Assembly: GCA_022843945.1 (NCBI GenBank)
Contig: JALHMR010000013.1
Coordinates: 62,001-126,000 of the forward strand
From: Rhodospirillaceae bacterium
Lineage (GTDB): Bacteria > Pseudomonadota > Alphaproteobacteria > CACIAM-22H2
Reading direction: 5' to 3'
DNA: 64,000 bases
In this document: positions 37,736 through 47,109 of the stretch, piece by piece
Layout: each line of letters begins with the position of its first letter
Numbering within the stretch: the stretch's first letter is position 1
The notes under the pieces: generated by a model
The model's input: only the letters and a program-made list of their open reading frames with translations
Told to the model about the DNA's origin: nothing
The model's database searches: none
Position numbers and translations under genes: made by a program

Positions 37736-39673
37736 ATGTCGAAGCCGCTCTACGCCGACCAGCACGCCCGCTCGCTCAGCGACCCCGATGCCTTCTGGGG
37801 CGAGGTGGCGAAGAAGATCACCTGGGCCAAGCCGTGGACCAAGGTCCTCGACGCTTCCAAGCCACCCTTCTACCGGTGGTTCGCCGGCGGTGAGCTCAAC
37901 ACATGCTACAACGCGCTCGACCGCCATATCGAGGCCGGCCGCGGTGAGCAGAAGGCGCTGATCTACGACAGCCCGGTCACCAACACGATCAAGAGCTGGA
38001 CCTATAGCGAGCTGCGCGACTGGGTGGCGCGTTTCGCCGGCGTGCTCGCCGGCCTCGGCGTGGGCAAGGGCGACCGTGTCATCCTCTACATGCCGATGGT
38101 GCCCGAGGCGCTGGTCGCCATGCTGGCCTGCGCCCGTCTGGGTGCTGTCCATTCGGTGGTCTTCGGCGGCTTCGCCTCGAACGAGCTCGCGGTGCGCATC
38201 GACGACTGTCAGCCCAAGGTCATGGTCTCGGCCTCGTGCGGCATCGAGGTCAACCGGGTCATTGCCTACAAGCCGCTGCTCGACGGCGCGATCAACCTTG
38301 CCAGGCACAAGCCGAGCGCCTGCGTCATCCTGCAACGTCCGCAGATCAAGGCCGAGATGGTGGCGGGCCGCGACCACGACTGGGAGCAGGAGATCGCCAA
38401 GGCCAAGCCCGCCGCGTGCGTCAACGTCGCGGCGACTGACCCGCTCTACATCCTCTACACCAGCGGCACCACGGGCCAGCCCAAGGGCGTGATCCGGGAC
38501 AATGGCGGCCATGCCGTGGCGCTCTGCGATTCGATGAAGACGATCTACGATGTCGAGCCGGGCGACGTGTACTGGGCGGCCTCCGATGTCGGCTGGGTGG
38601 TCGGCCACTCCTATATCGTCTATGCGCCGCTGCTCGCCGGCTGCACCACGGTGCTGTTCGAGGGCAAGCCGGTGGGCACGCCGGATGCCGGCGTCTTCTG
38701 GCGCATCATCGAGCAACACAAGGTGAAGGTGCTGTTCACCGCCCCCACTGCCTTTCGCGCCATCCGCCGCGACGATCCCAAGGGCGAGTTCATCCGCAAG
38801 CACGACCTGTCGAACTTCAAGGCGCTCTTCCTCGCGGGCGAGCGCTGCGACCCGCCGACCCTCGAATGGGCGCAGGAGATGCTCAAGGTGCCGGTGATCG
38901 ATCACTGGTGGCAGACCGAGACCGGCTGGTCGATCGTCACCAACTGCATGGGCCTCGAGGGCGACGGCGGCAAGCCGTTCCCGGTCAAGGCCGGCTCGCC
39001 GACCAAGCCGGCGATGGGCTGGGACGTGCGCGCGCTGGCCGCCGACGGCAGCGAGGTGAAACGCGGCGATATCGGCGCGCTATGCTGCAAGCTGCCGCTG
39101 CCGCCGGGCACCCTGCCCACGCTATGGAACGCCGACGATCGCTTCCGCAAGGCGTATCTCGACGAATTCCCCGGCTACTACAAGACCGGCGATGCCGGCT
39201 ATATCGACGCCGACGGTTACGTCTACGTGATGACCCGGGTCGACGACGTGATCAACGTCGCCGGCCACCGCCTCTCGACCGGCGCCATGGAAGAGGTGCT
39301 CGCCGCCCACAGCGACGTCGCCGAGTGTGCTGTGATCGGTGTCGCCGACGAGATGAAGGGCCAGGTGCCGCTCGGCTTCCTGGTGCTCAAGGCCGGCGTC
39401 AACCGGCCCTATGAGGAGATCATCAAGGAGGTGGTGGCGCTGGTGCGCGAGCGCATCGGCCCGGTTGCCTTCTTCAAGCAGGCCATCGTCATCAAGCGCC
39501 TGCCCAAGACGCGCTCGGGCAAGATCCTGCGCGCCACCATGCAGAAGATCGCCGAGAACCAGGAGTTCAAGGCGCCGGCGACCATCGACGATCCCGCCAT
39601 CCTGGGCGAAATAGCCGAATCCCTGCAGGGTGCCGGCTACGCCAAGGAAGGGTTGAAAGTCGCGGCAGGGTAA
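37736..39673 (+). CDS. prpE: propionyl-CoA synthetase
   Basis: A 645-residue acyl-CoA synthetase of the acetyl/propionyl type. YTSGTTGQPKGV binds ATP, the segment RDNGGHAVAL is characteristic of PrpE, WWQTETGWS contacts the acyl site, and KTRSGKILRATM holds the catalytic Lys that is acetylated in this family. It converts propionate, ATP and CoA to propionyl-CoA. ATG at 37736 follows GGGGAAG. The last about 84 coding bases recur, diverged almost only at synonymous positions, at 41013-41096 inside a chimeric remnant. Confidence 0.92.
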   Translation: MSKPLYADQHARSLSDPDAFWGEVAKKITWAKPWTKVLDASKPPFYRWFAGGELNTCYNALDRHIEAGRGEQKALIYDSPVTNTIKSWTYSELRDWVARFAGVLAGLGVGKGDRVILYMPMVPEALVAMLACARLGAVHSVVFGGFASNELAVRIDDCQPKVMVSASCGIEVNRVIAYKPLLDGAINLARHKPSACVILQRPQIKAEMVAGRDHDWEQEIAKAKPAACVNVAATDPLYILYTSGTTGQPKGVIRDNGGHAVALCDSMKTIYDVEPGDVYWAASDVGWVVGHSYIVYAPLLAGCTTVLFEGKPVGTPDAGVFWRIIEQHKVKVLFTAPTAFRAIRRDDPKGEFIRKHDLSNFKALFLAGERCDPPTLEWAQEMLKVPVIDHWWQTETGWSIVTNCMGLEGDGGKPFPVKAGSPTKPAMGWDVRALAADGSEVKRGDIGALCCKLPLPPGTLPTLWNADDRFRKAYLDEFPGYYKTGDAGYIDADGYVYVMTRVDDVINVAGHRLSTGAMEEVLAAHSDVAECAVIGVADEMKGQVPLGFLVLKAGVNRPYEEIIKEVVALVRERIGPVAFFKQAIVIKRLPKTRSGKILRATMQKIAENQEFKAPATIDDPAILGEIAESLQGAGYAKEGLKVAAG

Positions 39674-39678
39674 TTACT

Positions 39679-39790
39679 GTCACGCCGGACCAGCGAGCGT
39701 AGCGAGCGCGATCCGGGGTCCATGGAAGAAGCGGCACGATGGATTCCGGTTCGCGCTTCGCTTGGCAGAGCGAACTTCGGCTACCCCTTC
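39679..39790. repeat. intergenic repeat-like segment after prpE
   Basis: CACGCCGGACCAGCGAGCG and GCGCGATCCGGGGTCCATGG form imperfect hairpins, with a second run ATGGATTCCGGTTCGCGCTT after them. It has the look of the GTCATCCCGG-type dispersed unit at 9361 in a decayed state. Confidence 0.4.
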
Positions 39791-39843
39791 CTTCATGCTG
39801 GTTTGAACAGATACAATACTTGCTCACGTGCCGGGGAGCTAAC

Positions 39844-40818
39844 ATGAGGCGGCGGGAGTTCATCGCCGGGCTTGCCAGCGCGGTAGCGTTGCCGTTTGGC
39901 ACACACGCGCAAACCCGCACGCGCCGCGTCGCAGTGATCATGTCCGGGACATTGGAATCGCACGGGCCGTCTTTAGCGTTGATCAAAAAGCGCTTTGGCG
40001 AGCTCGGCTATATCGAAGGGCAATCTGTTGTCATCGACGTCGAGTGGCTGGAGGGACAGTTCGATCGCGTTCCAGCCGCCGTCGCAAATCTAGTTCAGCG
40101 CCGCCCCGACGCCATCATCGCACCGACCACCGCGATGGCGCTTGCTGTCAGGAGGGTAGCTCCGGATATGCCGACGGTGTTTGTGACCGTTGCCGATCCG
40201 GTCGGAAGCGGACTCGTTGCCAGTTACGCACGTCCAGGCGGCAACGCCACCGGCATTCAGGGCAATCTCGATACTCTTCCCGGAAAGCAGCTTGAACTCG
40301 TTAGAGAGATCGTCCCGGGCGCAGTCCGCGTGGGAATGTTGATCAACCAGCACAACGCTTCCACGCTGGCTCAAAGCGAAAATGCACAGGCAGCCGCGAA
40401 GTCGATCGGTATTGCACTGCTGATCGGCGAAATCTCGAAGGCAGATGATTTACAAGGAGCCTTCGAGCGATTGGTCAAAGAGGGTGCAAAGGGTGTCCTT
40501 ATTCCGACCGATGGGGCATTCCTGGCTGAACGAAAGCGCATCGCCGAACTCGCGCTTTCGCTGAAACTTCCCGCGATCTATCCGTTTCGTGAGCAGGTCG
40601 AGGCAGGAGGGTTGATCAGCTACGGCGTCGATCTGAGCAACAGTTTTAGTCGCTCGGTTGAATTCATCGACAAGATTCTCCAAGGTGCGCGGGCAGGCGA
40701 TCTGCCGGTTGAAATCCCGACCAAGCTTTCGATGGTCGTGAATTTGCGAACAGCAAAAGCCATAGGCCTAACGATCCCGGAAGCCTTTCTGCTGCGCGCC
40801 GACGAGGTGATCGAGTAA
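39844..40818 (+). CDS. PF04392 (ABC_sub_bind) periplasmic binding protein, array member 1
   Basis: A 324-residue exported protein: MRRREFIAGLASAVALPFGTHAQ is a Tat-like signal, then two Rossmann-like lobes with the family hallmark ARPGGNATG near residue 134 and the C-terminal ADEVIE. Its lower GC and codon use (for example TTA, AGA, GAT) stand out against the other members, so it probably arrived separately. It lies between the intact prpE and a displaced prpE 3' end. It resembles member 14 in the C-lobe (GLISYGVD, FIDKIL). Confidence 0.88.
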   Translation: MRRREFIAGLASAVALPFGTHAQTRTRRVAVIMSGTLESHGPSLALIKKRFGELGYIEGQSVVIDVEWLEGQFDRVPAAVANLVQRRPDAIIAPTTAMALAVRRVAPDMPTVFVTVADPVGSGLVASYARPGGNATGIQGNLDTLPGKQLELVREIVPGAVRVGMLINQHNASTLAQSENAQAAAKSIGIALLIGEISKADDLQGAFERLVKEGAKGVLIPTDGAFLAERKRIAELALSLKLPAIYPFREQVEAGGLISYGVDLSNSFSRSVEFIDKILQGARAGDLPVEIPTKLSMVVNLRTAKAIGLTIPEAFLLRADEVIE

Positions 40819-40835
40819 TCGACCCGTGTCGGCTT

Positions 40836-41102
40836 GTTTTCACGATTGTTGGCGGCGCAGCTGTGTTCGTCCCGTTTGCGGCGCGCGCCCACCAATCTCC
40901 TATACGGCGGCTCGGCGTCTTCTTCGTCCTTGGCGAAGACCAGGTACCGTCTCTCGTGGGCGAGCCCAAGGACGGCCTTCGGAGCCACGGCTGGATCGAG
41001 GGGCAGCCGGTCACCATCGACGATCCCGCCATCCTGGGCGAGATCGCCGAGTCATTACAGGGTGCGGGTTACGCCAAGGACGGGCTGAAGGTCGCGAGCT
41101 AG
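40836..41102 (+). pseudogene. chimeric remnant: binding-protein N-terminus joined to a prpE 3' end
   Basis: The plus-strand frame reads FTIVGGAAVFVPFAAR, then RRLGVFFVLGEDQVPSL and DGLRSHGWIEGQ, a diverged copy of the first about 65 residues of the binding protein encoded at 41108-42097. At 41012/41013 it switches to TIDDPAILGEIAESLQG and so on, the PrpE C-terminus, with a stop at 41102. No start codon with a ribosome site serves the frame, and neither half is functional. Confidence 0.9.
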
Positions 41103-41107
41103 CGCGC

Positions 41108-42097
41108 CTACTCGATGAGGTCGTCGGCAATGGCGAGTAGCGCGGGCGGGATCGTGAGGCCCAAGCTGGCAGCCGTTTTCAGGTTGATCACGGTCTCAAA
41201 GCGGTCCGTGGTCTGAATCGGAAGGTCGCCGATCCTGGTGCCGCGCAGCAGCCGGTCGATATACGAAGCCGCGCTTCGGTACTGGCCCCGTAGGCTGTCG
41301 CTATAGGCAATGAGGCCGCCCGCGCGAGCATAGAAGCCGCCGGGGTAGACGGCTGGCAGGCGGTAGCGCTCCGCAAGGCCGACAATGAGTTTCGTGTGCA
41401 CTCCCGTGGTGGCATCGGGTAGCACCACCAATCCGCCGTCCGGTTGTGCGGCGAATTGCGCGATTTCCCGCTCGATATCGTTTTCATTATGGACGCCCGC
41501 CATCTGCGGCTTGATCCCCGCGGCCGGCGCATAGTTTTCAAACGCCGCGGTGTAGCCGTTCCAGCGCGGACGATTGTCCGGGTTGATCAGGGCCATCACG
41601 CGGGAGACGCCAGGGCTCACATCCTTCAGCAGTTGCAGCCATTTTCCGACGATCGAGTATTCGAAATTGGTGAAGCCCGTGAGATTTCCCTCCGGACGCG
41701 CCAGGTTCGTGACGAACCCGCCGCCCACGGGGTCCTGGACCTGAACGAAGACCACCGGAATGGTTTGGGTGGCCTGCTTCATTGCCGCCGCCCCGACCAC
41801 GCCCTGGGCGAAGATAATGTCCGGCTGGAGACCGACCAGCTCCTCGGTGTAGCGCTTGACCAGATTGGCGTCGCTTCTGCAAAAGCGAAATTCCATGTGA
41901 ATGGTCTGCCCTTCGATCCAACCGTGGCTCCGCAGGCCGTCCTTGAGCGCGGCGACGAAAGACGGCACCTCCGGATGGTCTTCGCCAAGGACGAAAAGGA
42001 CGCCGAGGCGCCGCATCGGAGACGGCTGGGCGCCCGCGGCAAACGGTACGAGTGCTGCTGCGCCGCCAACAATCGTGAAGAAATCGCGCCGCCTCAT
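41108..42097 (-). CDS. PF04392 periplasmic binding protein, array member 3
   Basis: A 329-residue protein with signal MRRRDFFTIVGGAAALVPFAAGAQ. The hallmark loop is altered to ARPEGNLTG, and the C-lobe (GGFYARAGGLIAYSDSL) and ending IADDLIE differ from most relatives, so this is a divergent branch. It is last in the leftward operon, 15 bases after member 4. The fragment at 40836 is an inverted, decayed copy of its first fifth. Confidence 0.88.
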   Translation of the reverse strand: MRRRDFFTIVGGAAALVPFAAGAQPSPMRRLGVLFVLGEDHPEVPSFVAALKDGLRSHGWIEGQTIHMEFRFCRSDANLVKRYTEELVGLQPDIIFAQGVVGAAAMKQATQTIPVVFVQVQDPVGGGFVTNLARPEGNLTGFTNFEYSIVGKWLQLLKDVSPGVSRVMALINPDNRPRWNGYTAAFENYAPAAGIKPQMAGVHNENDIEREIAQFAAQPDGGLVVLPDATTGVHTKLIVGLAERYRLPAVYPGGFYARAGGLIAYSDSLRGQYRSAASYIDRLLRGTRIGDLPIQTTDRFETVINLKTAASLGLTIPPALLAIADDLIE

Positions 42098-42112
42098 GGG
42101 TGACCCGCGCTA

Positions 42113-43096
42113 CTACTCGATGACTTCATCAGCGGTAATCTGCAGGTTTGACGGCACATCGAGGCCGATCTCGCGGGCAGCCTTGAGATTGATCACCAGC
42201 TCGAACTTGGTCGGCTGGGCCACGGGCAGGTCGCCTGGCTTCTCCCCTTTCAGGATGCGGGCGACGTAGCTGCCGGCCTGGGCCCACGCCGCCGGCAGGT
42301 CAGTGCCGTAAGTCATCAGGCCGCCGCTGGCGGCGAAGTCGCGATCGTAATAGATGCCCGGCACCTTGTGGCGGGCCGCCAGCCCGACGATCAGCTCGCG
42401 GCGCGTGAACAGGAACGGATCGGCGTTCACCAGCAGGGCGCCGCCGGGCTTCGCTGCCATCGCCGCGAAGGCCGCTTCGATCTCGGGTTCGCTACCGGCG
42501 TAGAGGGGCTGAAGTCCCACCTCACGAGCGACGGCTGTGGCCCGGAGCTCCTTCAAGCCTTCTTCTCCAATGGGGTCATTGGGATTGATCAGCACGTAGA
42601 CTGGGGCGGCTTTCGGCACGACTTCCCGCAGCAGACCGAGGCGCTTTTCCCCGAGCTCCTTGTTGAGGGTGCTGACCCCGGTGGCGTTGCCGCCCGGTCG
42701 GGCGAGGCTGGTGACCAGCCCGACATCCATGGGATTGCCCGGCCAGGTGAAAACGATGGGGAGGGTCGTGGTCGCAGTTTTGGCGGCAAGTGTCGCCGGC
42801 TGACTGGAGACGGCCACGATCACGGCCACCTTTCGCGCGATCAGGTCCGCCGCCAGTCCCGCCAGCTTCCCGTTCTGTCCATCAGCCCAGCGATACTCGA
42901 TCACCAGGTTCTGCCCCTCGACGAAGCCCGCCTCGGCCAGGCCCTTGTGAAAGCCCGCCAGCCGCCGGGCATTGGGCCCAGGCGCGCCGGAATGCAGGAA
43001 GCCGATCACCGGTACGGGCGGCTGCTGCGCCTGAGCCGCGAACGGCCAGGCGATGGCGGAGCCGGCCAGAAGGCGAATGAAACCCCGGCGTTCCAC
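42113..43096 (-). CDS. PF04392 periplasmic binding protein, array member 4
   Basis: A 327-residue protein, GTG start with AGGGGA upstream. The signal is (M)ERRGFIRLLAGSAIAWPFAAQAQ. ARPGGNATG is intact, NADPFLFTRRELI and GGLMTYGTD place it in the subgroup with members 8, 9, 10 and 15, and it ends TADEVIE. Ten bases separate it from the broken member 5. Confidence 0.9.
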   Translation of the reverse strand: MERRGFIRLLAGSAIAWPFAAQAQQPPVPVIGFLHSGAPGPNARRLAGFHKGLAEAGFVEGQNLVIEYRWADGQNGKLAGLAADLIARKVAVIVAVSSQPATLAAKTATTTLPIVFTWPGNPMDVGLVTSLARPGGNATGVSTLNKELGEKRLGLLREVVPKAAPVYVLINPNDPIGEEGLKELRATAVAREVGLQPLYAGSEPEIEAAFAAMAAKPGGALLVNADPFLFTRRELIVGLAARHKVPGIYYDRDFAASGGLMTYGTDLPAAWAQAGSYVARILKGEKPGDLPVAQPTKFELVINLKAAREIGLDVPSNLQITADEVIE

Positions 43097-43106
43097 GACT
43101 AGTCCC

Positions 43107-44060
43107 CTATTCGATCACGGTGTCGGCGCGGGCGAGCAGCATGGGTGGCATGGCGATGTCCAGCGTCTTCGCCGTCTTGAGATTGAGCACGAGCTCGAAC
43201 TTGGTAGCCTGCTCGGCCGGGATTTCGGCGGGCTTGCCGCCCTGCAGGACCTTGATCACGAAGTAGGTGCCGCGCTGGAACGAGTCGGTCGCGTCGGGGC
43301 CGTAGGACATGAGGCCGCCGACCTCCGGGAAGGAGCGGGTGAAGCTCGCCGCCGGCAGGCGATGCTTCAGGGCCAGCTCGGTGACGATCCGGCTCGGCAG
43401 GCTGCCCTGCATGACCAGGGCCTTCGCACCCTCGGCCAGCGCTTTGGTGATCGCCGGCTCGAGCTCCTCGATGCCGCCGGCCGTCACGGTGACGATCTCG
43501 ACGTTCGCGGCCTTTCCCGAAGCGTGAATTTTTTCGAGCAGCAACGGCATGAAGGGATCGCGGGTATTGCCGAGGGCCGCGACCTTGCGGATGCCCGGCA
43601 GCATCTCGGCGAAGACCTCGACGCATTTACCGTGCGCCTCGGCCGCCAGCAGGGAGACTCCGGTGATGTTGCCACCCGGACGGGCCAGGCTGGCGATGAT
43701 CCCGGTTTCCACGGGATTGGCGACGATCGCAACGATGGGAATGTCGCGCGTCGCCTGCTGCGCGGCGCGCGCGCAGGGCGTGTAGAGCGCCACGAGCACG
43801 TCGACCCGGGACGCCACCAGCTCGGCAGCCAGTTGAGGAAGAAGTTCGAGCCGTCCCTGGGCGGAGCGAATGTCCAATTGAACGTTCCGCCCTTCGACGT
43901 ATCCCGCCTTGGCCAGGCCTTCCCTGACCTCCTTGCCGAAAGCCTCCGCATCGGCGTTGCCCAGGATCAGGGCACCGACGCGTCGCACCCCCTACGCCTG
44001 CGCGAAGCGCGGCAGAGCGGCCGCGGCAGCGAACCCGGCGATGACATCACGCCGCCTCAT
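43107..44060 (-). pseudogene. PF04392 binding protein, array member 5, split by an in-frame amber codon
   Basis: From ATG 44060 the frame reads MRRRDVIAGFAAAAALPRFAQA, then TAG at 43994-43992, then continues GVRRVGALILGNADAEAFG to the normal end ARADTVIE. The stop falls exactly after the signal peptide, so exported protein cannot be made without suppression. A GTG at 43988 could start the mature domain (293 residues) in the cytoplasm. The rest is undamaged, with ARPGGNITG, so the lesion is recent or a sequencing error. Its ATG overlaps the stop of member 6 by 4 bases. It belongs to the subgroup of members 6, 7, 12 and 13. Confidence 0.88.
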
Positions 44061-45031
44061 TCGATGATTGTATCCGCCCGCAGCACGAACGAGTCGGAAA
44101 CCTGCGCACCGATCACCTTCGCGGTCTTGAGATTGAGCACCAGCTCGAACTTGGTCGGCTGCTCGATCGGCATGGTCGCCGGGTTGGCGCCCTGCAGGAT
44201 CTTGGCGACGAACAGGGTGCCGCGCCGGTACACCTCGGGTCCATCGGCGCCGTAAGACATCATCCCGCCGATCTCGGCAAAAGCGCGCGACATCGTGGCA
44301 GCGGGCAGCTTGTGCCGAAGCGCGCTGTCGACCACGTGACGGGCGGGCACCGTCGCCTGCACCACCACGGCATCCACCCCTTCCTGCTTCATGCGCGCCA
44401 GGGCCGCGTCGGTCTCATCGGGCGACTGCATGACGATCTCGGGCGCGATCTCAACGCCGGCCGTCCTGCCGGCCAGCCGTATCTGCTCGATGACCGGCCG
44501 CCAGAAAGGGTCGGTCGTGATGCCGAGGAACCCCACTTTGCGGGCTCCCAGGCCGTCACGAAAGAGCTCGACGCATTTGCCGTGCATCTCGGCGGCGACC
44601 AGCGAGATGCCGGTGATGTTGCCGCCCGGCTGGGCCAGATTCGCTACCAGACCCAGGTTCACCGGATCGCCGGAGACGGTGACGATGGGGATTTCGCGCG
44701 TCGCCTGCTTGGCAGCGAGGACGCACGGCGTGAACAACGCCACAAGGACATCAGCCTTGAGGGCGACCAGTTCGGCCGCCAAGGCTGGCAACTGGCTCAT
44801 GTTTCCGGCGGCCGAGCGGAATTCGTAGCGGATGTTCCGGCCCTCGACATAGCCGCTCTCGCGCAGGCCCTGGCGCAGTTCCACGCCAAAGGAGTCGGCA
44901 TCCGCATTGCCCAGGGTGAGGACCCCGACCTGTGGCACCTTTGCCGGCTGGGCACCGACGCGGCCCGGCCTAAGCATTAACCCGGCCGCGCCGCCGATTA
45001 AGAAATCGCGTCGTCTTTGATGGGACTTCAT
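44057..45031 (-). CDS. PF04392 periplasmic binding protein, array member 6
   Basis: A 324-residue protein and first gene of the leftward operon. GGGGAGG lies 12 bases before ATG 45031, which precedes MKSHQRRRDFLIGGAAGL, a signal with twin arginines. AQPGGNITG replaces the usual ARPGGN. AALFTPCVLAAKQAT and EMHGKCVELFRDGL are shared with member 5, showing that the two are a recent tandem pair. It ends ADTIIE. Confidence 0.9.
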   Translation of the reverse strand: MKSHQRRRDFLIGGAAGLMLRPGRVGAQPAKVPQVGVLTLGNADADSFGVELRQGLRESGYVEGRNIRYEFRSAAGNMSQLPALAAELVALKADVLVALFTPCVLAAKQATREIPIVTVSGDPVNLGLVANLAQPGGNITGISLVAAEMHGKCVELFRDGLGARKVGFLGITTDPFWRPVIEQIRLAGRTAGVEIAPEIVMQSPDETDAALARMKQEGVDAVVVQATVPARHVVDSALRHKLPAATMSRAFAEIGGMMSYGADGPEVYRRGTLFVAKILQGANPATMPIEQPTKFELVLNLKTAKVIGAQVSDSFVLRADTIIE

Positions 45032-45178
45032 TGCGGCTGAGCCTCCCCGCCCTCGCTGCCTTAACACTCTAACAGATTCCGGAAGTATTTCTCGTGAGTC
45101 GGCGGACACCGCTGGCTCAACCGGAAAAGATTGTCTAGATTCTCGCCCTGGCACACGCGACAGGTCTTGGGAGGGGTC
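45032..45178. promoter_or_regulatory. divergent control region of the two binding-protein operons
   Basis: The only sizeable gap in the array. It separates the leftward operon (members 6 to 3) from the rightward one (member 7 to the cyclase) and is locally AT-rich at 45060-45095 and 45125-45145 (TTAACACTCTAACAG, TTGTCTAGATTC). Promoters of both operons should be here, so one regulator could serve both. I cannot fix -35/-10 boxes with confidence. Confidence 0.45.
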
Positions 45179-46141
45179 GTGAAGCGGCGTGATTTCCTGG
45201 TAATGGCCGGAGCAGCGGCCGTCTGGCCCGGCTCTGCAGGGGCTCAGCCCCGGGTTCCGCGCGTCGGCGTGCTGGTAGCCCAGTCCGCACCCCATCCTTT
45301 TACCGACGCCTTTCGGGCAGGCATGCAGAGCCTCGGCTACGTCGAAGGTCGCAACATCGCCATCGACTGGCGCTATGCCGACGGCATGTTCAATCGCGCG
45401 GTGGAGCTGGCGACCGAGCTAGTGCGGCTCAACGTGGATGTGATCGCCGCGCATCACACGCCGGCCGTCAAGGCGGCGATGAGCGTCACCGGCGCCATCC
45501 CCATCGTCATGTCCCCGGCCGGCGCCCCGCTCGAAACCGGACTCGTTAAGAATCTTGCCCGGCCCGGCGCCAACGTCACCGGACTGTCATCGATGGAGGC
45601 CGAGCTCGGCCACAAGCGGCTGGAGCTCCTGCGCGAGGCGGTTCCGGGCCTCGGCCGCGTCGCCGTGCTGGGCTCGCGCACCGATCCGTTCACGGTCCCG
45701 TATGTGGAGGACTTCAAGAAGGCGGCGGCCCATCACGGCATCGGCCTGCAGCCGGTGCTGGTCGACGGGCTTAACGATTTCGAGCGAGCCTTCGAAGCGA
45801 TGCAGAAGGCCGACGCGCAGGTGGCGATCATCCAGCCGCTGTTCTCGCCGCACAACCGACTCATCATCGAGATCGGCATGCGCCACCGCATCGCCGTGGT
45901 GACCAGCTATCGCGACGCGACGGAGATGGGCGCGCTGATGTCCTACTCCGCCGATCATGCGGCCTACTTCCAGCGCGCGGCGGGCTTCGTCGACCGCATC
46001 CTGAAAGGGGCCAAGCCCGGCGACCTGCCGGTCGAGCAGCCGACCCAGTTCGAGATGGTGCTCAACCTCAAGACCGCCAAAGCCCTGGGCATCACCCTGC
46101 CTCAATCGCTGCTGTTGAGCGCCGATCAGCTGATCGAATGA
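45179..46141 (+). CDS. PF04392 periplasmic binding protein, array member 7, first of the rightward operon
   Basis: A 320-residue protein. GTG at 45179 after GGGAGGGG begins VKRRDFLVMAGAAAVWPGSAGAQ; an upstream in-frame ATG (45131) adds 16 residues without signal-peptide character. The loop is ARPGANVTG (Ala for Gly). The C-lobe has QPLFSPHNRLIIEIG and ALMSYSADHAAYFQRAAGFVDRIL. It ends SADQLIE and its TGA overlaps the next ATG. Confidence 0.88.
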   Translation: MKRRDFLVMAGAAAVWPGSAGAQPRVPRVGVLVAQSAPHPFTDAFRAGMQSLGYVEGRNIAIDWRYADGMFNRAVELATELVRLNVDVIAAHHTPAVKAAMSVTGAIPIVMSPAGAPLETGLVKNLARPGANVTGLSSMEAELGHKRLELLREAVPGLGRVAVLGSRTDPFTVPYVEDFKKAAAHHGIGLQPVLVDGLNDFERAFEAMQKADAQVAIIQPLFSPHNRLIIEIGMRHRIAVVTSYRDATEMGALMSYSADHAAYFQRAAGFVDRILKGAKPGDLPVEQPTQFEMVLNLKTAKALGITLPQSLLLSADQLIE

Positions 46142-47109
46142 AGCGGCGGGCGTTCATTGCCGGGGCGGCGGGCACGGCCGCATGGTCCGCTCTCGCGCGG
46201 GCGCAGCAATCGACGCTTCCAACGATCGGCATCCTGCACAGTGCGGCCGCAGAACTGATCCTCAAGGGGCTGTTCAAGGGCCTGACGGAAGCGGGCCATC
46301 GCCAGGGCGAGACCTACACCCTGGAGTTCCGCTCGGCGCAAGGCCAGCCCGAGCGCCTGCCCGCCCTTGCCGCCGATCTCGTCGAGCGCAAGGTGACGGT
46401 GATCGTCGCTGCCGGCGGCAACCTCCCCGGCCTGGCCGTCAAGAAGGCGACAACGACGATCCCCATCGTCTTCGTCAGCGGCGGCGATCCGGTGGCCGGC
46501 GGGCTGGTGTCCAACATGGCGCGCCCGGGCGGAAACCTGACCGGTGTGAGCACCGTCGGCCGCGACCTCGACGCCAAGCGGCTCGATCTGCTGCATCAGC
46601 TCCTGCCGCCGGGCACGGTCATCGGCGTGCTGGTGAACCCGACCTATGCCGACGCGGCCCTGCAGCTGCGCGACCTGCCGGCGGCCGGCGACGCGGTCCG
46701 GCGACGGGTGCTGACGGCGCGCGCCGGTACGCCGGACGCCATCGACGCGGCCATCGCCCAGCTGGTCCAGGACGGTGCGGGCGCCCTGGTGGTGGCTCAG
46801 GACCCCTTCCTCTACAGCCAGCGGGCGCGACTGATCGCGGCGGCGGCGCGCCACAGACTGCCGGCGATCTATCATCGCGCCGAGTTTGCCGAGGAAGGCG
46901 GCCTGATCAGCTACGGCACCAGCTTCCACGAAGGCTACCGGCAGGCCGGCCTTTATGTCGCGAAGATCCTGGCCGGCGCCAGGCCGGGTGACCTGCCCGT
47001 CCTGCAGCCCACCGAGTTCGACCTGGTGATCAACCTCAAGACCGCGCGAGCGCTGGGCCTCGAAATACCCACGACGGTTCTCGCCCGTGCCGATGAGGTC
47101 ATCGAATGA
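46138..47109 (+). CDS. PF04392 periplasmic binding protein, array member 8
   Basis: A 323-residue protein; MKRRAFIAGAAGTAAWSALARAQQ is the signal. Four-base overlap with member 7. ARPGGNLTG is intact, and AQDPFLYSQRARLI, GGLISYGTSFHEGYRQAG and LPVLQPTEFDLVINLKTA define the same subgroup as members 4, 9, 10 and 15. It ends ADEVIE. It lacks its own ribosome site; translation must come from coupling. Confidence 0.9.
   Translation: MKRRAFIAGAAGTAAWSALARAQQSTLPTIGILHSAAAELILKGLFKGLTEAGHRQGETYTLEFRSAQGQPERLPALAADLVERKVTVIVAAGGNLPGLAVKKATTTIPIVFVSGGDPVAGGLVSNMARPGGNLTGVSTVGRDLDAKRLDLLHQLLPPGTVIGVLVNPTYADAALQLRDLPAAGDAVRRRVLTARAGTPDAIDAAIAQLVQDGAGALVVAQDPFLYSQRARLIAAAARHRLPAIYHRAEFAEEGGLISYGTSFHEGYRQAGLYVAKILAGARPGDLPVLQPTEFDLVINLKTARALGLEIPTTVLARADEVIE

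Noticed and set aside
40863-41102. A real 79-residue binding protein
   Set aside because: Its halves match two unrelated proteins (an array receptor and PrpE) and neither is complete.
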